DNA from: Stutzerimonas nitrititolerans
GTDB taxonomy: Bacteria > Pseudomonadota > Gammaproteobacteria > Pseudomonadales > Pseudomonadaceae
NCBI RefSeq assembly: GCF_003696285.1
Contig: NZ_RFFL01000003.1
Span: 1 to 64,000, forward strand
Length of the DNA: 64,000 nucleotides
Direction: 5' to 3'
Both the position numbers and the translations under genes were made by a program. How positions within the stretch are numbered: position 1 is the stretch's first letter; each line of letters begins with the position of its first letter. The notes under the pieces were generated by a model. It did not search any database and was not told where the DNA came from. It saw only the letters and a program-made list of their open reading frames with translations. Shown piece by piece: positions 1-8,915 of this stretch.

Positions 1-59
1 ACCAGCAGACCAAGAACCTGCTGATCAGCTATGACATCAATCCGCTCGGTTTCTTCTGA
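1..59 (+). CDS. C-terminal end of an unidentified protein (partial)
   Basis: An open frame enters from the left edge and ends with TGA at 57-59. The visible tail reads QQTKNLLISYDINPLGFF. The last residue is phenylalanine and the tail has a strand-like alternation of hydrophobic residues, which would fit the end of an outer-membrane beta-barrel, but this is too little sequence for a family call. The gene lies upstream of the pqq operon on the same strand. In P. aeruginosa the exa alcohol dehydrogenase genes lie nearby, so a gene linked to alcohol oxidation is possible but not shown. Confidence 0.5.
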   Translation, partial: QQTKNLLISYDINPLGFF

Positions 60-84
60 CTGGATGGGCACCGGCGTGCGCTCC

Positions 85-355
85 CTAGGGTCTGTTCCCG
101 TTTCGTCGCACTCCGCGTTGCTGCGACAAATGGCGCCAGGCAAGGCGCGGGACGCAGGCAATGGTCGCTCCCTTGCCAAGTTCCGCAACGCCGCATGGCG
201 ACATTTGCCGCGCAACCCTTCGGGCCGGGCCTGTTTTTGCGCGATGCGGCGTTTCTCGTCGCTCATTTGGAACGACCAAACTTCACTCCTCGCGCCTTGC
301 CTCGCGCAAAAACAGGCTCCGGCGCGGACGCGTACGAAGCGGGAACAGACCCTAG
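85..355. repeat. MITE-like element with 16-bp perfect terminal inverted repeats
   Basis: The sequence CTAGGGTCTGTTCCCG at 85-100 recurs exactly inverted at 340-355, and the match extends about five more bases with one mismatch (followed by TTTCGT or CTTCGT). The 271-bp interior is itself folded: CCTGTTTTTGCGCG near 229-242 pairs with a copy near 302-315, and further arms (GGCAAGGCGCG, ACGCCGCAT) also have inverted partners. There is no convincing gene inside. Ends in CTAG, a hairpin interior and no transposase fit a non-autonomous mobile repeat. A shorter relative sits at 20495-20549. Confidence 0.75.
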
Positions 356-613
356 ACGCCGGTTACTTTGGCAGGCACCCATGGTGCCGAGCCTCGCCGG
401 GCCGTCATCCCCGTGACGCCCGGGTGGCTCGTTACGCAGCGCGGCTTCTGGCCGCGTTTTTTTTGTTCCAGGCGGGCGGCCCGCGAGGCACCGGGCCACT
501 ACCAAGGCAGGTCGAAATCTCGTTCCAAAGTACCATTCTGCTGACTGCGGGCAGGGTGCTTAATGAAGTTGCCGGGCGTTTCCGGCATCACCATAAGAAC
601 TGAGGACCGAGCC
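356..613. other. Gene-free leader upstream of pqqA
   Basis: About 260 bases separate the repeat element from pqqA. The stretch holds one clear terminator (438-464) and presumably the pqq promoter downstream of it. I could not assign convincing -35/-10 boxes. An AGGA ribosome binding site (603-606) precedes pqqA. Confidence 0.5.
438..464 (+). terminator. Rho-independent terminator before pqqA
   Basis: Stem CGCGGC (440-445) pairs with GCCGCG (451-456) over a 5-base loop and is followed by eight T. It would stop transcription from the gene ending at 59. The repeat element lies between that gene and this terminator. Confidence 0.75.
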
Positions 614-685
614 ATGTGGACTAAACCCGAGTACAGCGATCTGCGTATTGGTTTCGAAGTGACGATGTACTTCGCCAATCGTTGA
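614..685 (+). CDS. pqqA: PqqA, PQQ precursor peptide
   Basis: A 23-residue peptide, [20 protein letters not shown] followed by ANR. It carries the conserved Glu-x3-Tyr pair (E and Y of EVTMY) that PqqE cross-links to form the backbone of pyrroloquinoline quinone. Length and motif are exactly those of the PqqA family. It is the first gene of the pqq operon, preceded by an AGGA ribosome binding site. A UUCG-capped hairpin follows directly (693-712), as expected if this short gene has to be made in excess over the downstream enzymes. Confidence 0.95.
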   Translation: MWTKPEYSDLRIGFEVTMYFANR

Positions 686-692
686 CTGTTCC

Positions 693-712
693 GCCCCGGC
701 TTCGGCCGGGGC
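693..712 (+). terminator. Hairpin between pqqA and pqqB
   Basis: GCCCCGGC (693-700), loop TTCG, then GCCGGGGC (705-712): an 8-bp all-GC stem with a UUCG tetraloop and no T tract. It may be a processing or stabilising structure, or a partial attenuator, that sets pqqA transcript above pqqBCDE. Confidence 0.7.
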
Positions 713-731
713 CTTGATCGGGGAGGGTTCC

Positions 732-1643
732 ATGTTCATCCAGATTCTCGGTTCCGCTGCGGGCGGTGGTTTTCCTCAGTGGAACTGCAACTGCACCAAC
801 TGTGCGGGCCTGCGCGCCGGCACCTTGCGCGGCCAGGCGCGTACCCAGTCGTCCATCGCCATCAGCGACAACGGCGTGGACTGGATTCTCTGCAATGCGT
901 CGCCGGACATCCGTGCGCAACTGGAGGCCTTTCCCGCCCTGCAGCCGGCGCGCAAGCCGCGCGATACAGCGATCGGCGCGATCATCCTGCTCGACAGCCA
1001 GATCGATCACACCACCGGCCTGCTGACCTTGCGCGAAGGCTGCCCGCATGAAGTCTGGTGCACCGAGATGGTCCACCAGGACCTGACCACGGGCTTTCCA
1101 TTGTTCAACATGCTCGAGCACTGGAACGGCGGCCTGAAGTGGAACCCCATCGCGCTGGACGGCAGCTTCGTCATCCCGGCCTGTCCGAATCTCGTCATCA
1201 CGCCGATTCCGCTGCGCAGCTCGGCGCCGCCGTATTCGCCGCACCGCAACGATCCGCATCCGGGCGACAACATCGGCCTGTTCATCGAAGACCGCCGCAC
1301 CGGCGGCAAGCTGTTCTATGCGCCGGGCCTGGGCCAGGTGAGCGAGGCGCTGCTGGGCACCATGCGCGGCGCCGATTGTCTGCTGGTGGATGGCACGCTC
1401 TGGCGCGACGACGAAATGCGCGTGCGTGAGGTCGGCGACAAGCTGGGCAGCGAAATGGGTCATCTGCCCCAGAGCGGCCCGGGCGGCATGATCGAGGTGC
1501 TCGACGGCCTGCCGGCAGCGCGCAAGATCCTCATCCATATCAACAACACCAACCCGATACTCGACCAGGACTCGCCCGAACGCGCCATGCTCGACGAGCA
1601 CGGCATCGAAGTGGCCTTCGATGGCATGAGCATCGAGTTGTAG
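732..1643 (+). CDS. pqqB: PqqB, metallo-beta-lactamase-fold PQQ biosynthesis protein
   Basis: A 303-residue protein starting [19 protein letters not shown], the typical PqqB N-terminus, with the Cys cluster CNCTNC near residues 19-24 that binds structural zinc. PqqB has a metallo-beta-lactamase fold. It is thought to oxidise the tyrosine moiety of the excised Glu-Tyr intermediate before PqqC acts. The ATG at 732 was chosen because a GGGAGG ribosome binding site lies just upstream and the length matches the family; an in-frame TTG at 714 would add six residues without support. Second gene of the operon. Confidence 0.95.
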   Translation: MFIQILGSAAGGGFPQWNCNCTNCAGLRAGTLRGQARTQSSIAISDNGVDWILCNASPDIRAQLEAFPALQPARKPRDTAIGAIILLDSQIDHTTGLLTLREGCPHEVWCTEMVHQDLTTGFPLFNMLEHWNGGLKWNPIALDGSFVIPACPNLVITPIPLRSSAPPYSPHRNDPHPGDNIGLFIEDRRTGGKLFYAPGLGQVSEALLGTMRGADCLLVDGTLWRDDEMRVREVGDKLGSEMGHLPQSGPGGMIEVLDGLPAARKILIHINNTNPILDQDSPERAMLDEHGIEVAFDGMSIEL

Positions 1644-1728
1644 TGCCAAGCCTTCACAGCCGGTGCGCAGCGCGCACTCTACAGAGCAACCGCCGTCCCG
1701 CCTGCGGGGCGCCGCAAAGGAAGCCGCG

Positions 1729-2481
1729 ATGACCCTGCCAGCGATGACCCCAGCCGAATTCGAACAGGCGCTGCGTGCCAAGGGCGACTACTACCATATC
1801 CATCACCCTTTCCATCGAGCGATGTACGCCGGGCAGGCTACCCGGGAGCAGATTCAGGGCTGGGTGGCCAACCGGTTCTACTACCAGGTCTGCATACCGC
1901 TGAAGGATGCGGCGATCATGGCCAACTGTCCGGATCGCGATGCGCGCCGCGAGTGGGTCCAGCGCATCCTCGACCATGACGGCGCGCCCGGCGAGGAGGG
2001 CGGCATCGAGGCCTGGCTGCGACTGGCCGAGGCGGTGGGGCTCGACCGCGAGCAGGTGCTGTCGCAGGAGCTGGTGCTGCCCGGCGTGCGCTTCGCGGTG
2101 GACGCCTACGTCAACTTCGCGCGTCGCGCTTCCTGGCAGGAAGCGGCGAGCAGCTCGCTGACCGAACTCTTCGCGCCGACCATCCACCAGTCGCGCCTGG
2201 ATGCCTGGCCGCAGCATTACCCCTGGATCGAGGCGTCCGGTTACGACTATTTCCGCAAGCGCCTGAAGGAAGCGCGGCGCGATGTCGAGCACGGCTTGCG
2301 CATCACCCTCGGGCATTACCGCACGCTCGACGCGCAGGAACGAATGCTGAACATCCTGCAGTTCAAGCTGGACGTGTTGTGGAGCATGCTCGATGCCATG
2401 AGCATGGCCTACGAGCTGGACCGCCCGCCGTACCACACCGTCACCCGTGAGCGAATCTGGCACAAAGGTATCGAGCTGTGA
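1729..2481 (+). CDS. pqqC: PqqC, pyrroloquinoline-quinone synthase
   Basis: A 250-residue protein (the usual length) with an all-helical heme-oxygenase-like fold. It catalyses the last step of PQQ formation, a cofactor-free ring closure and eight-electron oxidation using O2. The conserved start [19 protein letters not shown] and the segment [15 protein letters not shown] are visible near the N-terminus. The ATG at 1729 has an AAGGA site (1717-1721) at good spacing. The gene follows pqqB after 85 bases. Confidence 0.95.
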   Translation: MTLPAMTPAEFEQALRAKGDYYHIHHPFHRAMYAGQATREQIQGWVANRFYYQVCIPLKDAAIMANCPDRDARREWVQRILDHDGAPGEEGGIEAWLRLAEAVGLDREQVLSQELVLPGVRFAVDAYVNFARRASWQEAASSSLTELFAPTIHQSRLDAWPQHYPWIEASGYDYFRKRLKEARRDVEHGLRITLGHYRTLDAQERMLNILQFKLDVLWSMLDAMSMAYELDRPPYHTVTRERIWHKGIEL

Positions 2482-2587
2482 CGGCGGATATCCCCTCGCC
2501 GGAAAACGGCGTAGGGTGGATAAGCATTCCATGTGGGAGAGCGCCACGCGGACTTCCCATTCTTCGACCTTTGGCGAGTGACCCGAC

Positions 2588-2866
2588 ATGACCGAGAACA
2601 TCCTGCCGAAAGTCCCGACCTTGCGCCGCGGCTACCGCTTCCAGTTCGAGCCGGCGCAAGGCTGCCACGTGCTGCTCTATCCGGAGGGCATGATCAAGCT
2701 CAACGACAGCGCCGCCGAGATCCTCAAGCGGGTCGATGGCGCGCGCTCGGTGGGCGGCATCGTTGCCGAGCTCCAGGCAAGCTTTCCCGGCGCGGAGGGC
2801 ATCGAAGAAGACATCCTGGCGTTCGTGGAGGTGGCCGTTGAACGGTTCTGGATCGAGCTTCGTTAA
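2588..2866 (+). CDS. pqqD: PqqD, PqqA peptide chaperone
   Basis: A 92-residue winged-helix-like protein that binds the PqqA precursor and delivers it to the radical-SAM enzyme PqqE. The core [16 protein letters not shown] and [17 protein letters not shown] is typical of the family (RiPP recognition element). The gene is separated from pqqC by 106 bases holding the short repeat word GTAGGGTGGAT (2511-2521), and its 3' end overlaps the start of pqqE. Confidence 0.95.
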   Translation: MTENILPKVPTLRRGYRFQFEPAQGCHVLLYPEGMIKLNDSAAEILKRVDGARSVGGIVAELQASFPGAEGIEEDILAFVEVAVERFWIELR

Positions 2867-3992
2867 GCCCGGCTACGAGCCCGGTCCGCCGCTGTGGCTG
2901 CTCGCCGAGCTGACCTACCGCTGCCCGCTGCAATGCCCGTACTGCTCCAACCCGCTGGATTTCGCTCGCAGCCATGAGGAGCTGAGTACCGCCGAGTGGA
3001 TCGAGGTGTTCCGCCAGGCGCGGGAGATGGGCGCGGCGCAGCTGGGCTTTTCCGGTGGCGAGCCGCTGGTGCGCCAGGACCTGGCCGAGCTGATCGAGGC
3101 GGCCCGCGGGCTGGGTTACTACACCAACCTGATCACCTCGGGCATCGGCCTGACCGAAGAGAAGATCGCCCGCTTCGCCGAAGCCGGGCTGGACCATATC
3201 CAGATCAGCTTCCAGGCTGCCGACGAAGAGGTGAACAACCTGCTGGCCGGCTCGAAGAAGGCCTTCGCGCAGAAGCTGGAAATGGCCCGCGCGGTGAAGC
3301 GGCATGGCTACCCGATGGTGCTCAACTTCGTCACCCATCGGCACAACATCGACAACATCGAGCGCATCATCGAGCTGTGCCTGGAGCTGGAAGCGGATTT
3401 CGTCGAGCTGGCCACCTGCCAGTTCTACGGCTGGGCTGAGCTGAACCGCGCCGGCCTGTTGCCGAGCAAGGCGCAACTGGAGCGGGCCGAACGCATCACC
3501 AACCAGTGGCGCGAGCGGCTCGCTGCCGAGAATCATCCCTGCAAGCTGATCTTCGTGACGCCCGACTATTACGAAGAGCGCCCCAAGGCGTGCATGAGCG
3601 GCTGGGGCAACCTTTTCCTCGACGTCACTCCCGACGGCACCGCATTGCCGTGCCACAGCGCGCGCCAGCTGCCGGTGGAGTTTCCCAACGTGCGCGAGCA
3701 CAGCATCGAATACATCTGGCGGCATTCCTTCGGCTTCAACAAGTTTCGCGGCTACGACTGGATGCCCGAACCCTGCCGCAGTTGCGACGAGAAGGAACAG
3801 GACTTCGGTGGCTGCCGTTGCCAGGCGTTCATGCTCACCGGCGACGCTGCGAATGCCGACCCGGTGTGCAGCAAGTCGGCGCAGCACGGCGTCATCCTCG
3901 CCGCGCGCCAGCAGGCCGAGCAGGATGCGCCGGGCCTCGATCAACTGCGCTACCGCAACGAAAAGGCCTCGAGGCTCATCCTCAAGGTCTGA
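2838..3992 (+). CDS. pqqE: PqqE, radical-SAM PqqA Glu-Tyr cross-linking enzyme
   Basis: Radical SAM/SPASM enzyme that forms the carbon-carbon bond between Glu and Tyr of PqqA. The SAM cluster motif CPLQCPYC is at residues 29-36 (Cys29, 33, 36). The C-terminal SPASM region has the expected cysteines ([32 protein letters not shown]). The likely start is TTG at 2838: it has GGAGG at 2827-2831, gives 384 residues, and overlaps pqqD by 29 bases, so translation is probably coupled. A longer frame from 2736 would put unrelated sequence at the N-terminus. Confidence 0.92.
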   Translation: MNGSGSSFVKPGYEPGPPLWLLAELTYRCPLQCPYCSNPLDFARSHEELSTAEWIEVFRQAREMGAAQLGFSGGEPLVRQDLAELIEAARGLGYYTNLITSGIGLTEEKIARFAEAGLDHIQISFQAADEEVNNLLAGSKKAFAQKLEMARAVKRHGYPMVLNFVTHRHNIDNIERIIELCLELEADFVELATCQFYGWAELNRAGLLPSKAQLERAERITNQWRERLAAENHPCKLIFVTPDYYEERPKACMSGWGNLFLDVTPDGTALPCHSARQLPVEFPNVREHSIEYIWRHSFGFNKFRGYDWMPEPCRSCDEKEQDFGGCRCQAFMLTGDAANADPVCSKSAQHGVILAARQQAEQDAPGLDQLRYRNEKASRLILKV

Positions 3993-4031
3993 ACCCGGCG
4001 CTGGCCGGGCCGCTGAACGATGGATGCAAGC

Positions 4032-5912
4032 ATGAGCAAAACCGCTATCCCCTATGGTTCCTGGCCCAGCGAATGGAGCGCCGAGCGGGCTGCCGCCGCC
4101 AGCCGAGACTTCGCCGAGTTGCGGGCCGGTCATGGCGGGCTGTTCTGGATCGAGTACGACCCGGCGGATGCGCGTTGCACGCTCTGGTACTGGCGGGAAG
4201 GGCAGGCGAACTGCCTGACGCCGGCCGGCTTCTCGCTGCGCAGCCGCGTCTATGAATACGGCGGTGGCGCCTTCTGCCTGACCGCGCAGGGGGTTGCCTT
4301 CGCCAACGAGGCGGATCAGCAGATTTATATCCAGGACCTGTGCCAGCAGGAGCCGGTCGCGCTGAGCCGGAACCTGGAGTGTCGCTACGGCGACCTGCAG
4401 TTCGATCGTCGCGGCAATGTCATCGTCGCCCTGGAAGAGCGCCATGGCGAGCCGGGCGTCGAGCACCGTCTGGTGAGCCTCGCCCTCGATGGCGGCGAGC
4501 GGCGCGTGCTGGTCGAGGGGGCCGATTTCTATTCCTCGCCCGCGCTCGATCCGGAAGGTGGACGCCTGGCCTGGATCGAATGGAGCCGCCCCGAACAGCC
4601 CTGGACTGCAACCCGCTTGTGCTGTGCCGAGCGCACGGTCGACGGGCATTGGGGACATGTTCTCTGCCTGGCCGGTGCCGATGGGCAGGAATCGTTGCAG
4701 GAGCCGCGTTTTGCCGAGGACGGGACTCTTTATTGCCTGAGCGATCGCGATGGTGGGTGGCAGCCCTGGCGCGAGCGTGCAGGGCGGTTCGAGCCGTACG
4801 AACAGGAAAGTGCTGAGACGCATACGGGGTTCGACTGCGCCCCGGCGCCCTGGCAGCTGGGCACGATCAGCTATCAACCCCTGGCTGGCAGCGGGCTGTT
4901 GCTGACGCGGATGCGCGACGGCTTCGGCCTGCTCTTCGAACAGGGCGCCCATGGCCTACGTCAGCTGGCCGCGGACTATTCCCGCTGTCGCCAGCTGGCG
5001 GTCGACGAGCGCTCCTTCTATTGCATCGCAGGCTCGGCGGATCGCACCGCCTCGGTGCTGAAGATCGACCGCGACAGTGGCGAAACCAGCGTCCTGGCCG
5101 GTGGTGAACAGCCGCTGCCCGACACCCAGCTTTCGCGCCCGCAGAGCCTGTATTTCCCCACGGGGCAGGGCGAGTCCGCCCACGCTTATCTCTACTTGCC
5201 GAACAATGCTAAGTACTGCGGTATGCCGGGCGAGCGGCCACCTTTGGTGGTGTTCATTCACGGCGGCCCGACCTCGGCCTGTTATCCGGTGTTCGATCCG
5301 CGCATCCAGTTCTGGACCCAGCGCGGCTTTGCCGTGGTCGATGTGAACTACCGTGGCAGCAGCGGTTTCGGGCGTGCCTACCGGCACAGGTTGCGCGAGC
5401 AGTGGGGCGTGCTGGATGTGGAGGACGCCTGCCAGGCTGTTCACGCATTGGCGGCTGGCGGGCAGATCGACCCGTCGCGGGTGTTCATCCGGGGCTCCAG
5501 TGCAGGCGGTTACACGGCGCTCTGTGCGCTGGTGGCGAGCGACCTGTTTCGCGGCGGCGCCAGCCTGTACGGCGTCAGCGATCCGCTGGCACTGCGCCGC
5601 GTCACGCACAAGTTCGAGGCAGACTATCTGGACTGGCTGATCGGCGATCCGCAGAAGAATCCTGAGCGCTACGACGAACGCGCGCCACTGCGCAATGCCG
5701 AGCGCATCACGGCGCCGGTGATTTTCTTCCAGGGCGGCCAGGATGCCGTGGTGCTGCCCGAACAGACCGAGTCCATGGTGGCAAAGTTGCGAGCCGGCGG
5801 CGTCGAGGTGGCGTATCGGCTCTACCCGCAAGAGCGCCATGGCTTTCGCGATGCGGTGAATCTGGCTGACGCGCTCGAACGCGAATGGCGCTTCTACCAG
5901 CGGTTGCTTTGA
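4032..5912 (+). CDS. pqqH: PqqH-type S9 prolyl-oligopeptidase family peptidase
   Basis: A 626-residue serine peptidase: N-terminal beta-propeller and C-terminal alpha/beta-hydrolase domain. The catalytic triad can be placed as Ser490 (GSSAGGY), Asp571 (GGQDAVVLP) and His603 (ERHGF); HGGP near the start of the hydrolase domain is the oxyanion segment. In P. aeruginosa a gene of this family called pqqH follows pqqE. Its role in PQQ production is not settled; processing of the cross-linked PqqA peptide is a reasonable inference because no M16-type PqqF/PqqG is seen here. ATG at 4020 and 4024 are also possible starts; 4032 matches the family N-terminus MSKTAIPYGSWPS. Confidence 0.85.
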   Translation: MSKTAIPYGSWPSEWSAERAAAASRDFAELRAGHGGLFWIEYDPADARCTLWYWREGQANCLTPAGFSLRSRVYEYGGGAFCLTAQGVAFANEADQQIYIQDLCQQEPVALSRNLECRYGDLQFDRRGNVIVALEERHGEPGVEHRLVSLALDGGERRVLVEGADFYSSPALDPEGGRLAWIEWSRPEQPWTATRLCCAERTVDGHWGHVLCLAGADGQESLQEPRFAEDGTLYCLSDRDGGWQPWRERAGRFEPYEQESAETHTGFDCAPAPWQLGTISYQPLAGSGLLLTRMRDGFGLLFEQGAHGLRQLAADYSRCRQLAVDERSFYCIAGSADRTASVLKIDRDSGETSVLAGGEQPLPDTQLSRPQSLYFPTGQGESAHAYLYLPNNAKYCGMPGERPPLVVFIHGGPTSACYPVFDPRIQFWTQRGFAVVDVNYRGSSGFGRAYRHRLREQWGVLDVEDACQAVHALAAGGQIDPSRVFIRGSSAGGYTALCALVASDLFRGGASLYGVSDPLALRRVTHKFEADYLDWLIGDPQKNPERYDERAPLRNAERITAPVIFFQGGQDAVVLPEQTESMVAKLRAGGVEVAYRLYPQERHGFRDAVNLADALEREWRFYQRLL

Positions 5913-6026
5913 ACGGCACGCACCAGGGAAGGCAAGCGAAGCGGGCCATGCCTTGGGCGCATTGCTTTACCCGACCAATCCAGTAGGCTTGCGCGGTTGT
6001 TACAAAAAATAATAAAGGCCACGGTG

Positions 6027-7190
6027 ATGAGCCCGAATATCAGCCTCCAGCGTAAATTCGTTTCCCCTGAAATCATCTTCGGTGCCGGTTGCCGCCACAG
6101 TGTCGGCACCTGCGCCAGCAACTTCGGCGCGCGCAAGGTGCTGGTGGTTTCCGACCCCGGTGTGGTGGCCGCTGGCTGGGTAGCCGACGTGCAGGCCAGC
6201 CTTGAGCGGCAGAACATCGAGCACCACCTGTTCACCGATGTATCGCCCAACCCGCGTTGCGAAGAGGTGATGCTCGGTGCCGAGGTCTATCGCAACGAAG
6301 GTTGCAACGTGATCGTCGCGGTGGGCGGCGGCAGCCCGATGGACTGCGCCAAGGGCATCGGCATCGTGGTCGCCCACGGTCGCCATATCGTCGAGTTCGA
6401 AGGGGTGGATACCCTGCGCGTGCCCAGCCCGCCGCTGATCCTGATTCCCACCACGGCCGGCACCTCGGCCGACGTTTCGCAGTTCGTGATCATCTCCAAC
6501 CAGGACGAGCGCATGAAGTTCTCCATCGTCAGCAAGGCGGCGGTGCCGGACGTTTCGCTGATCGACCCGGAAACCACGGCGAGCATGGACCCCTTCCTGT
6601 CGGCCTGTACCGGCATCGACGCGCTGGTACACGCCATCGAGGCGTTCGTCTCCACCGGCAACGGCCCGCTGACCGATCCCCACGCGCTGGAAGCCATGCG
6701 GCTGATCAACGGCAATCTGGTGCAGATGATCGCCAACCCGACGGATATCGCCCTGCGTGAGCAGATCATGCTCGGCAGCATGCAGGCCGGGCTGGCGTTC
6801 TCCAACGCGATTCTGGGCGCCGTACATGCCATGTCCCACAGCCTAGGCGGCTATCTCGATCTACCTCACGGGCTGTGCAACGCGGTGCTGGTCGAGCACG
6901 TGGTGGCGTTCAACTACGACGCCGCGCCGGATCGCTTCAAGATCGTCGCGCAGACGCTGGGCATCGATACGCGCGGCTTGAACCACCGGCAGATCCGTGA
7001 GCGCCTGGTGCAGCATCTGATCAGCCTCAAGCAATCGATCGGCTTCAAGGAAAGCCTCGGCCTGCATGGCGTCGACCTGTCGGACATCCCCTTCCTGTCG
7101 CAGCATGCGATGCAGGATCCCTGCATCCTCACCAACCCTCGCTCTTCTACCCAGCGCGATGTCGAGGTCGTCTATGCCGAAGCCCTCTGA
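6027..7190 (+). CDS. ercA: ErcA-like iron-containing alcohol dehydrogenase
   Basis: A 387-residue group III Fe-dependent alcohol dehydrogenase. Visible motifs are the nucleotide-binding GGGSPMDCAKGIG, PTTAGTSADVSQFVI, and the metal-site segment HAMSHSLGGYLDLPHG. In P. aeruginosa the homologue next to pqqH (ercA) takes part in control of ethanol oxidation through the Exa/Erc regulatory cascade rather than in bulk catabolism. The ATG at 6027 has AAAGG upstream. The 3' end overlaps the downstream kinase by 17 bases. Confidence 0.88.
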   Translation: MSPNISLQRKFVSPEIIFGAGCRHSVGTCASNFGARKVLVVSDPGVVAAGWVADVQASLERQNIEHHLFTDVSPNPRCEEVMLGAEVYRNEGCNVIVAVGGGSPMDCAKGIGIVVAHGRHIVEFEGVDTLRVPSPPLILIPTTAGTSADVSQFVIISNQDERMKFSIVSKAAVPDVSLIDPETTASMDPFLSACTGIDALVHAIEAFVSTGNGPLTDPHALEAMRLINGNLVQMIANPTDIALREQIMLGSMQAGLAFSNAILGAVHAMSHSLGGYLDLPHGLCNAVLVEHVVAFNYDAAPDRFKIVAQTLGIDTRGLNHRQIRERLVQHLISLKQSIGFKESLGLHGVDLSDIPFLSQHAMQDPCILTNPRSSTQRDVEVVYAEAL

Positions 7191-8874
7191 CGATCAGCAG
7201 CAGGCCCTGACCCAGCTGCTCGGCTTCGGCAGCCATTCGGCGCGCAAGAGTCATTACCCCGAGTTGCTGAGCCGCCTGGAGGAGCTGGAGGCCGAGCGCA
7301 ACCGCTACAAGTGGCTGTTCGAGCATGCGGTGCACGGCATCTTCCAGGCCAGCCTGCAGGAGGGCATTCGCGCGGCCAACCCGGCCCTGGCACGCATGCT
7401 CGGCTACGACAGTCCGGAGGACGCGCTGTGGGCGCTGACCGATCTGTCGCACCACCTGTTCATCGGCGGTGAAGAAGAGCTGCTGCAGATTCGCCATACC
7501 CTGAGCAGCCAGCTGGGCCTGTTCGGCTATGAGACCCGATTGCGGCGCAAGGACGGCAGCTTCATCGACGTCATGATGAACCTGCTGCTCAAACCGGACG
7601 AAGACGGCCTGGTGGAAGGCTTCGTCGCCGACATCACCGAACGCAAGCAGGCGCAACAGCGGCTGCTGCAGCTCAACGAGCAACTGGAACAGCGCGTGGC
7701 CGAACGCACCTGCGAGCTGCGCGAAGCCCGCGATGCCGCCGAAGCGGCCAACCTCAGCAAGGACAAGTACCTGGCCGCCGCCAGCCACGATCTGCTGCAA
7801 CCGCTGAATGCGGCGCGGCTATTGATCTCCACCCTGTGCGAACGGGATTTGCCGTGCGCCGAACGCAATCTGGTGCTGCGGGCGCACCAAGCGCTGGAAG
7901 GCGCCGAGGACCTGCTTACTGACTTGCTGGATATTTCCAAGCTGGACCAGAGCGCGATCAAGCCGGACATCGACAGCTACGGCCTCGACGAGGTGCTGTT
8001 GCCGCTGGTGTCGGAGTTCCAGCCGGTCGCCGAGGCGGCGGGGCTGCAACTCGTGCACTTCATTCCGCGCCATGCGATCCAGACCGATTTCCGCCTGCTG
8101 AGCCGCATCCTGCGCAACTTTCTCAGCAATGCCTGCCGTTACACCGAACGTGGTCGGGTATTGCTCGGCGCACGCAAACGCGGTGGTTCGCTGCGCATCG
8201 AGGTCTGGGATACCGGCCGTGGCATCGCCCAGGACCAGCTGCAGTCGATCTTCCTCGAATTCAATCAGCTCGGGGTCGAGCGTGCCGCCGAGCGGCGCGG
8301 CGTCGGCCTGGGACTGGCCATCGTCGAGCGCATCGCCAAGATGCTCGACTACCGCATCCAGGTCAGGTCGCAACCGGGGCGCGGCTCGGTGTTCAGCATC
8401 GAGGTGCCATTGAGCGAATCGATGCCCAGGCGCAATCTGGAGGCGCTGGTCAGCGTGCCGCAACTGGGCGACCCCTTGCCGGGGCGGCGGCTGCTGGTGC
8501 TGGATAACGAGCTGAGCATCCTGCACAGCATGGCCGCGCTGCTCGGCCAGTGGGGATGCGAGGTGCTCACGGCGACCGATCGGGCGCAGGCGATCGCCGT
8601 GCTGGACGGCCGGGCGCCGGAGCTGATCCTGGCCGATTTCCATCTCGACCAGGGCACCACCGGCTGGGAAGTGGCGCAGGCATTGCGCGAGCGTTTCGGC
8701 GAGGCGATTCCGGTGGTGATGATCACCGCCGATCGCAGCGACCAGTGTCGCAAGCAGCTGCAGGGCCTCGGCGTGCCGGTACTGAACAAGCCGGTCAAGG
8801 CCGGCAAGATGCGCGCGGTGCTCAGCCAGCTGCTTGCCGGAAGGGCTCCTATCAAGGAGCTCGGGGGCACCTGA
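7174..8874 (+). CDS. ercS: ErcS-like soluble hybrid sensor histidine kinase
   Basis: A 566-residue hybrid kinase. A PAS domain (about residues 40-155) is followed by a coiled coil, a HisKA domain with phospho-acceptor His205 (AASHDLLQPLNA), an HATPase domain (DTGRGIA, GVGLGLAIVER) and a C-terminal receiver with likely phospho-acceptor Asp488. No membrane segment is seen, so it is cytoplasmic. The location after pqqH-ercA matches the P. aeruginosa erc locus that controls PQQ-dependent ethanol oxidation. The cognate output regulator is not in this window. The start at 7174 lies inside ercA, suggesting translational coupling. Confidence 0.85.
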   Translation: MPKPSDDQQQALTQLLGFGSHSARKSHYPELLSRLEELEAERNRYKWLFEHAVHGIFQASLQEGIRAANPALARMLGYDSPEDALWALTDLSHHLFIGGEEELLQIRHTLSSQLGLFGYETRLRRKDGSFIDVMMNLLLKPDEDGLVEGFVADITERKQAQQRLLQLNEQLEQRVAERTCELREARDAAEAANLSKDKYLAAASHDLLQPLNAARLLISTLCERDLPCAERNLVLRAHQALEGAEDLLTDLLDISKLDQSAIKPDIDSYGLDEVLLPLVSEFQPVAEAAGLQLVHFIPRHAIQTDFRLLSRILRNFLSNACRYTERGRVLLGARKRGGSLRIEVWDTGRGIAQDQLQSIFLEFNQLGVERAAERRGVGLGLAIVERIAKMLDYRIQVRSQPGRGSVFSIEVPLSESMPRRNLEALVSVPQLGDPLPGRRLLVLDNELSILHSMAALLGQWGCEVLTATDRAQAIAVLDGRAPELILADFHLDQGTTGWEVAQALRERFGEAIPVVMITADRSDQCRKQLQGLGVPVLNKPVKAGKMRAVLSQLLAGRAPIKELGGT

Positions 8875-8915
8875 AACCGGTTGGGGTGGCCAGAGGTTTT
8901 TCCAGCTTGTGGGCA

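Noticed and set aside
161-505. Several short frames inside and beside the left-edge repeat
   Set aside because: They follow the inverted-repeat arms and have no ribosome sites or conserved sequence.
2724-4952. A 742-codon minus-strand frame opposite pqqE and pqqH
   Set aside because: Shadow frame with low-complexity composition; both plus-strand genes have full catalytic motifs.
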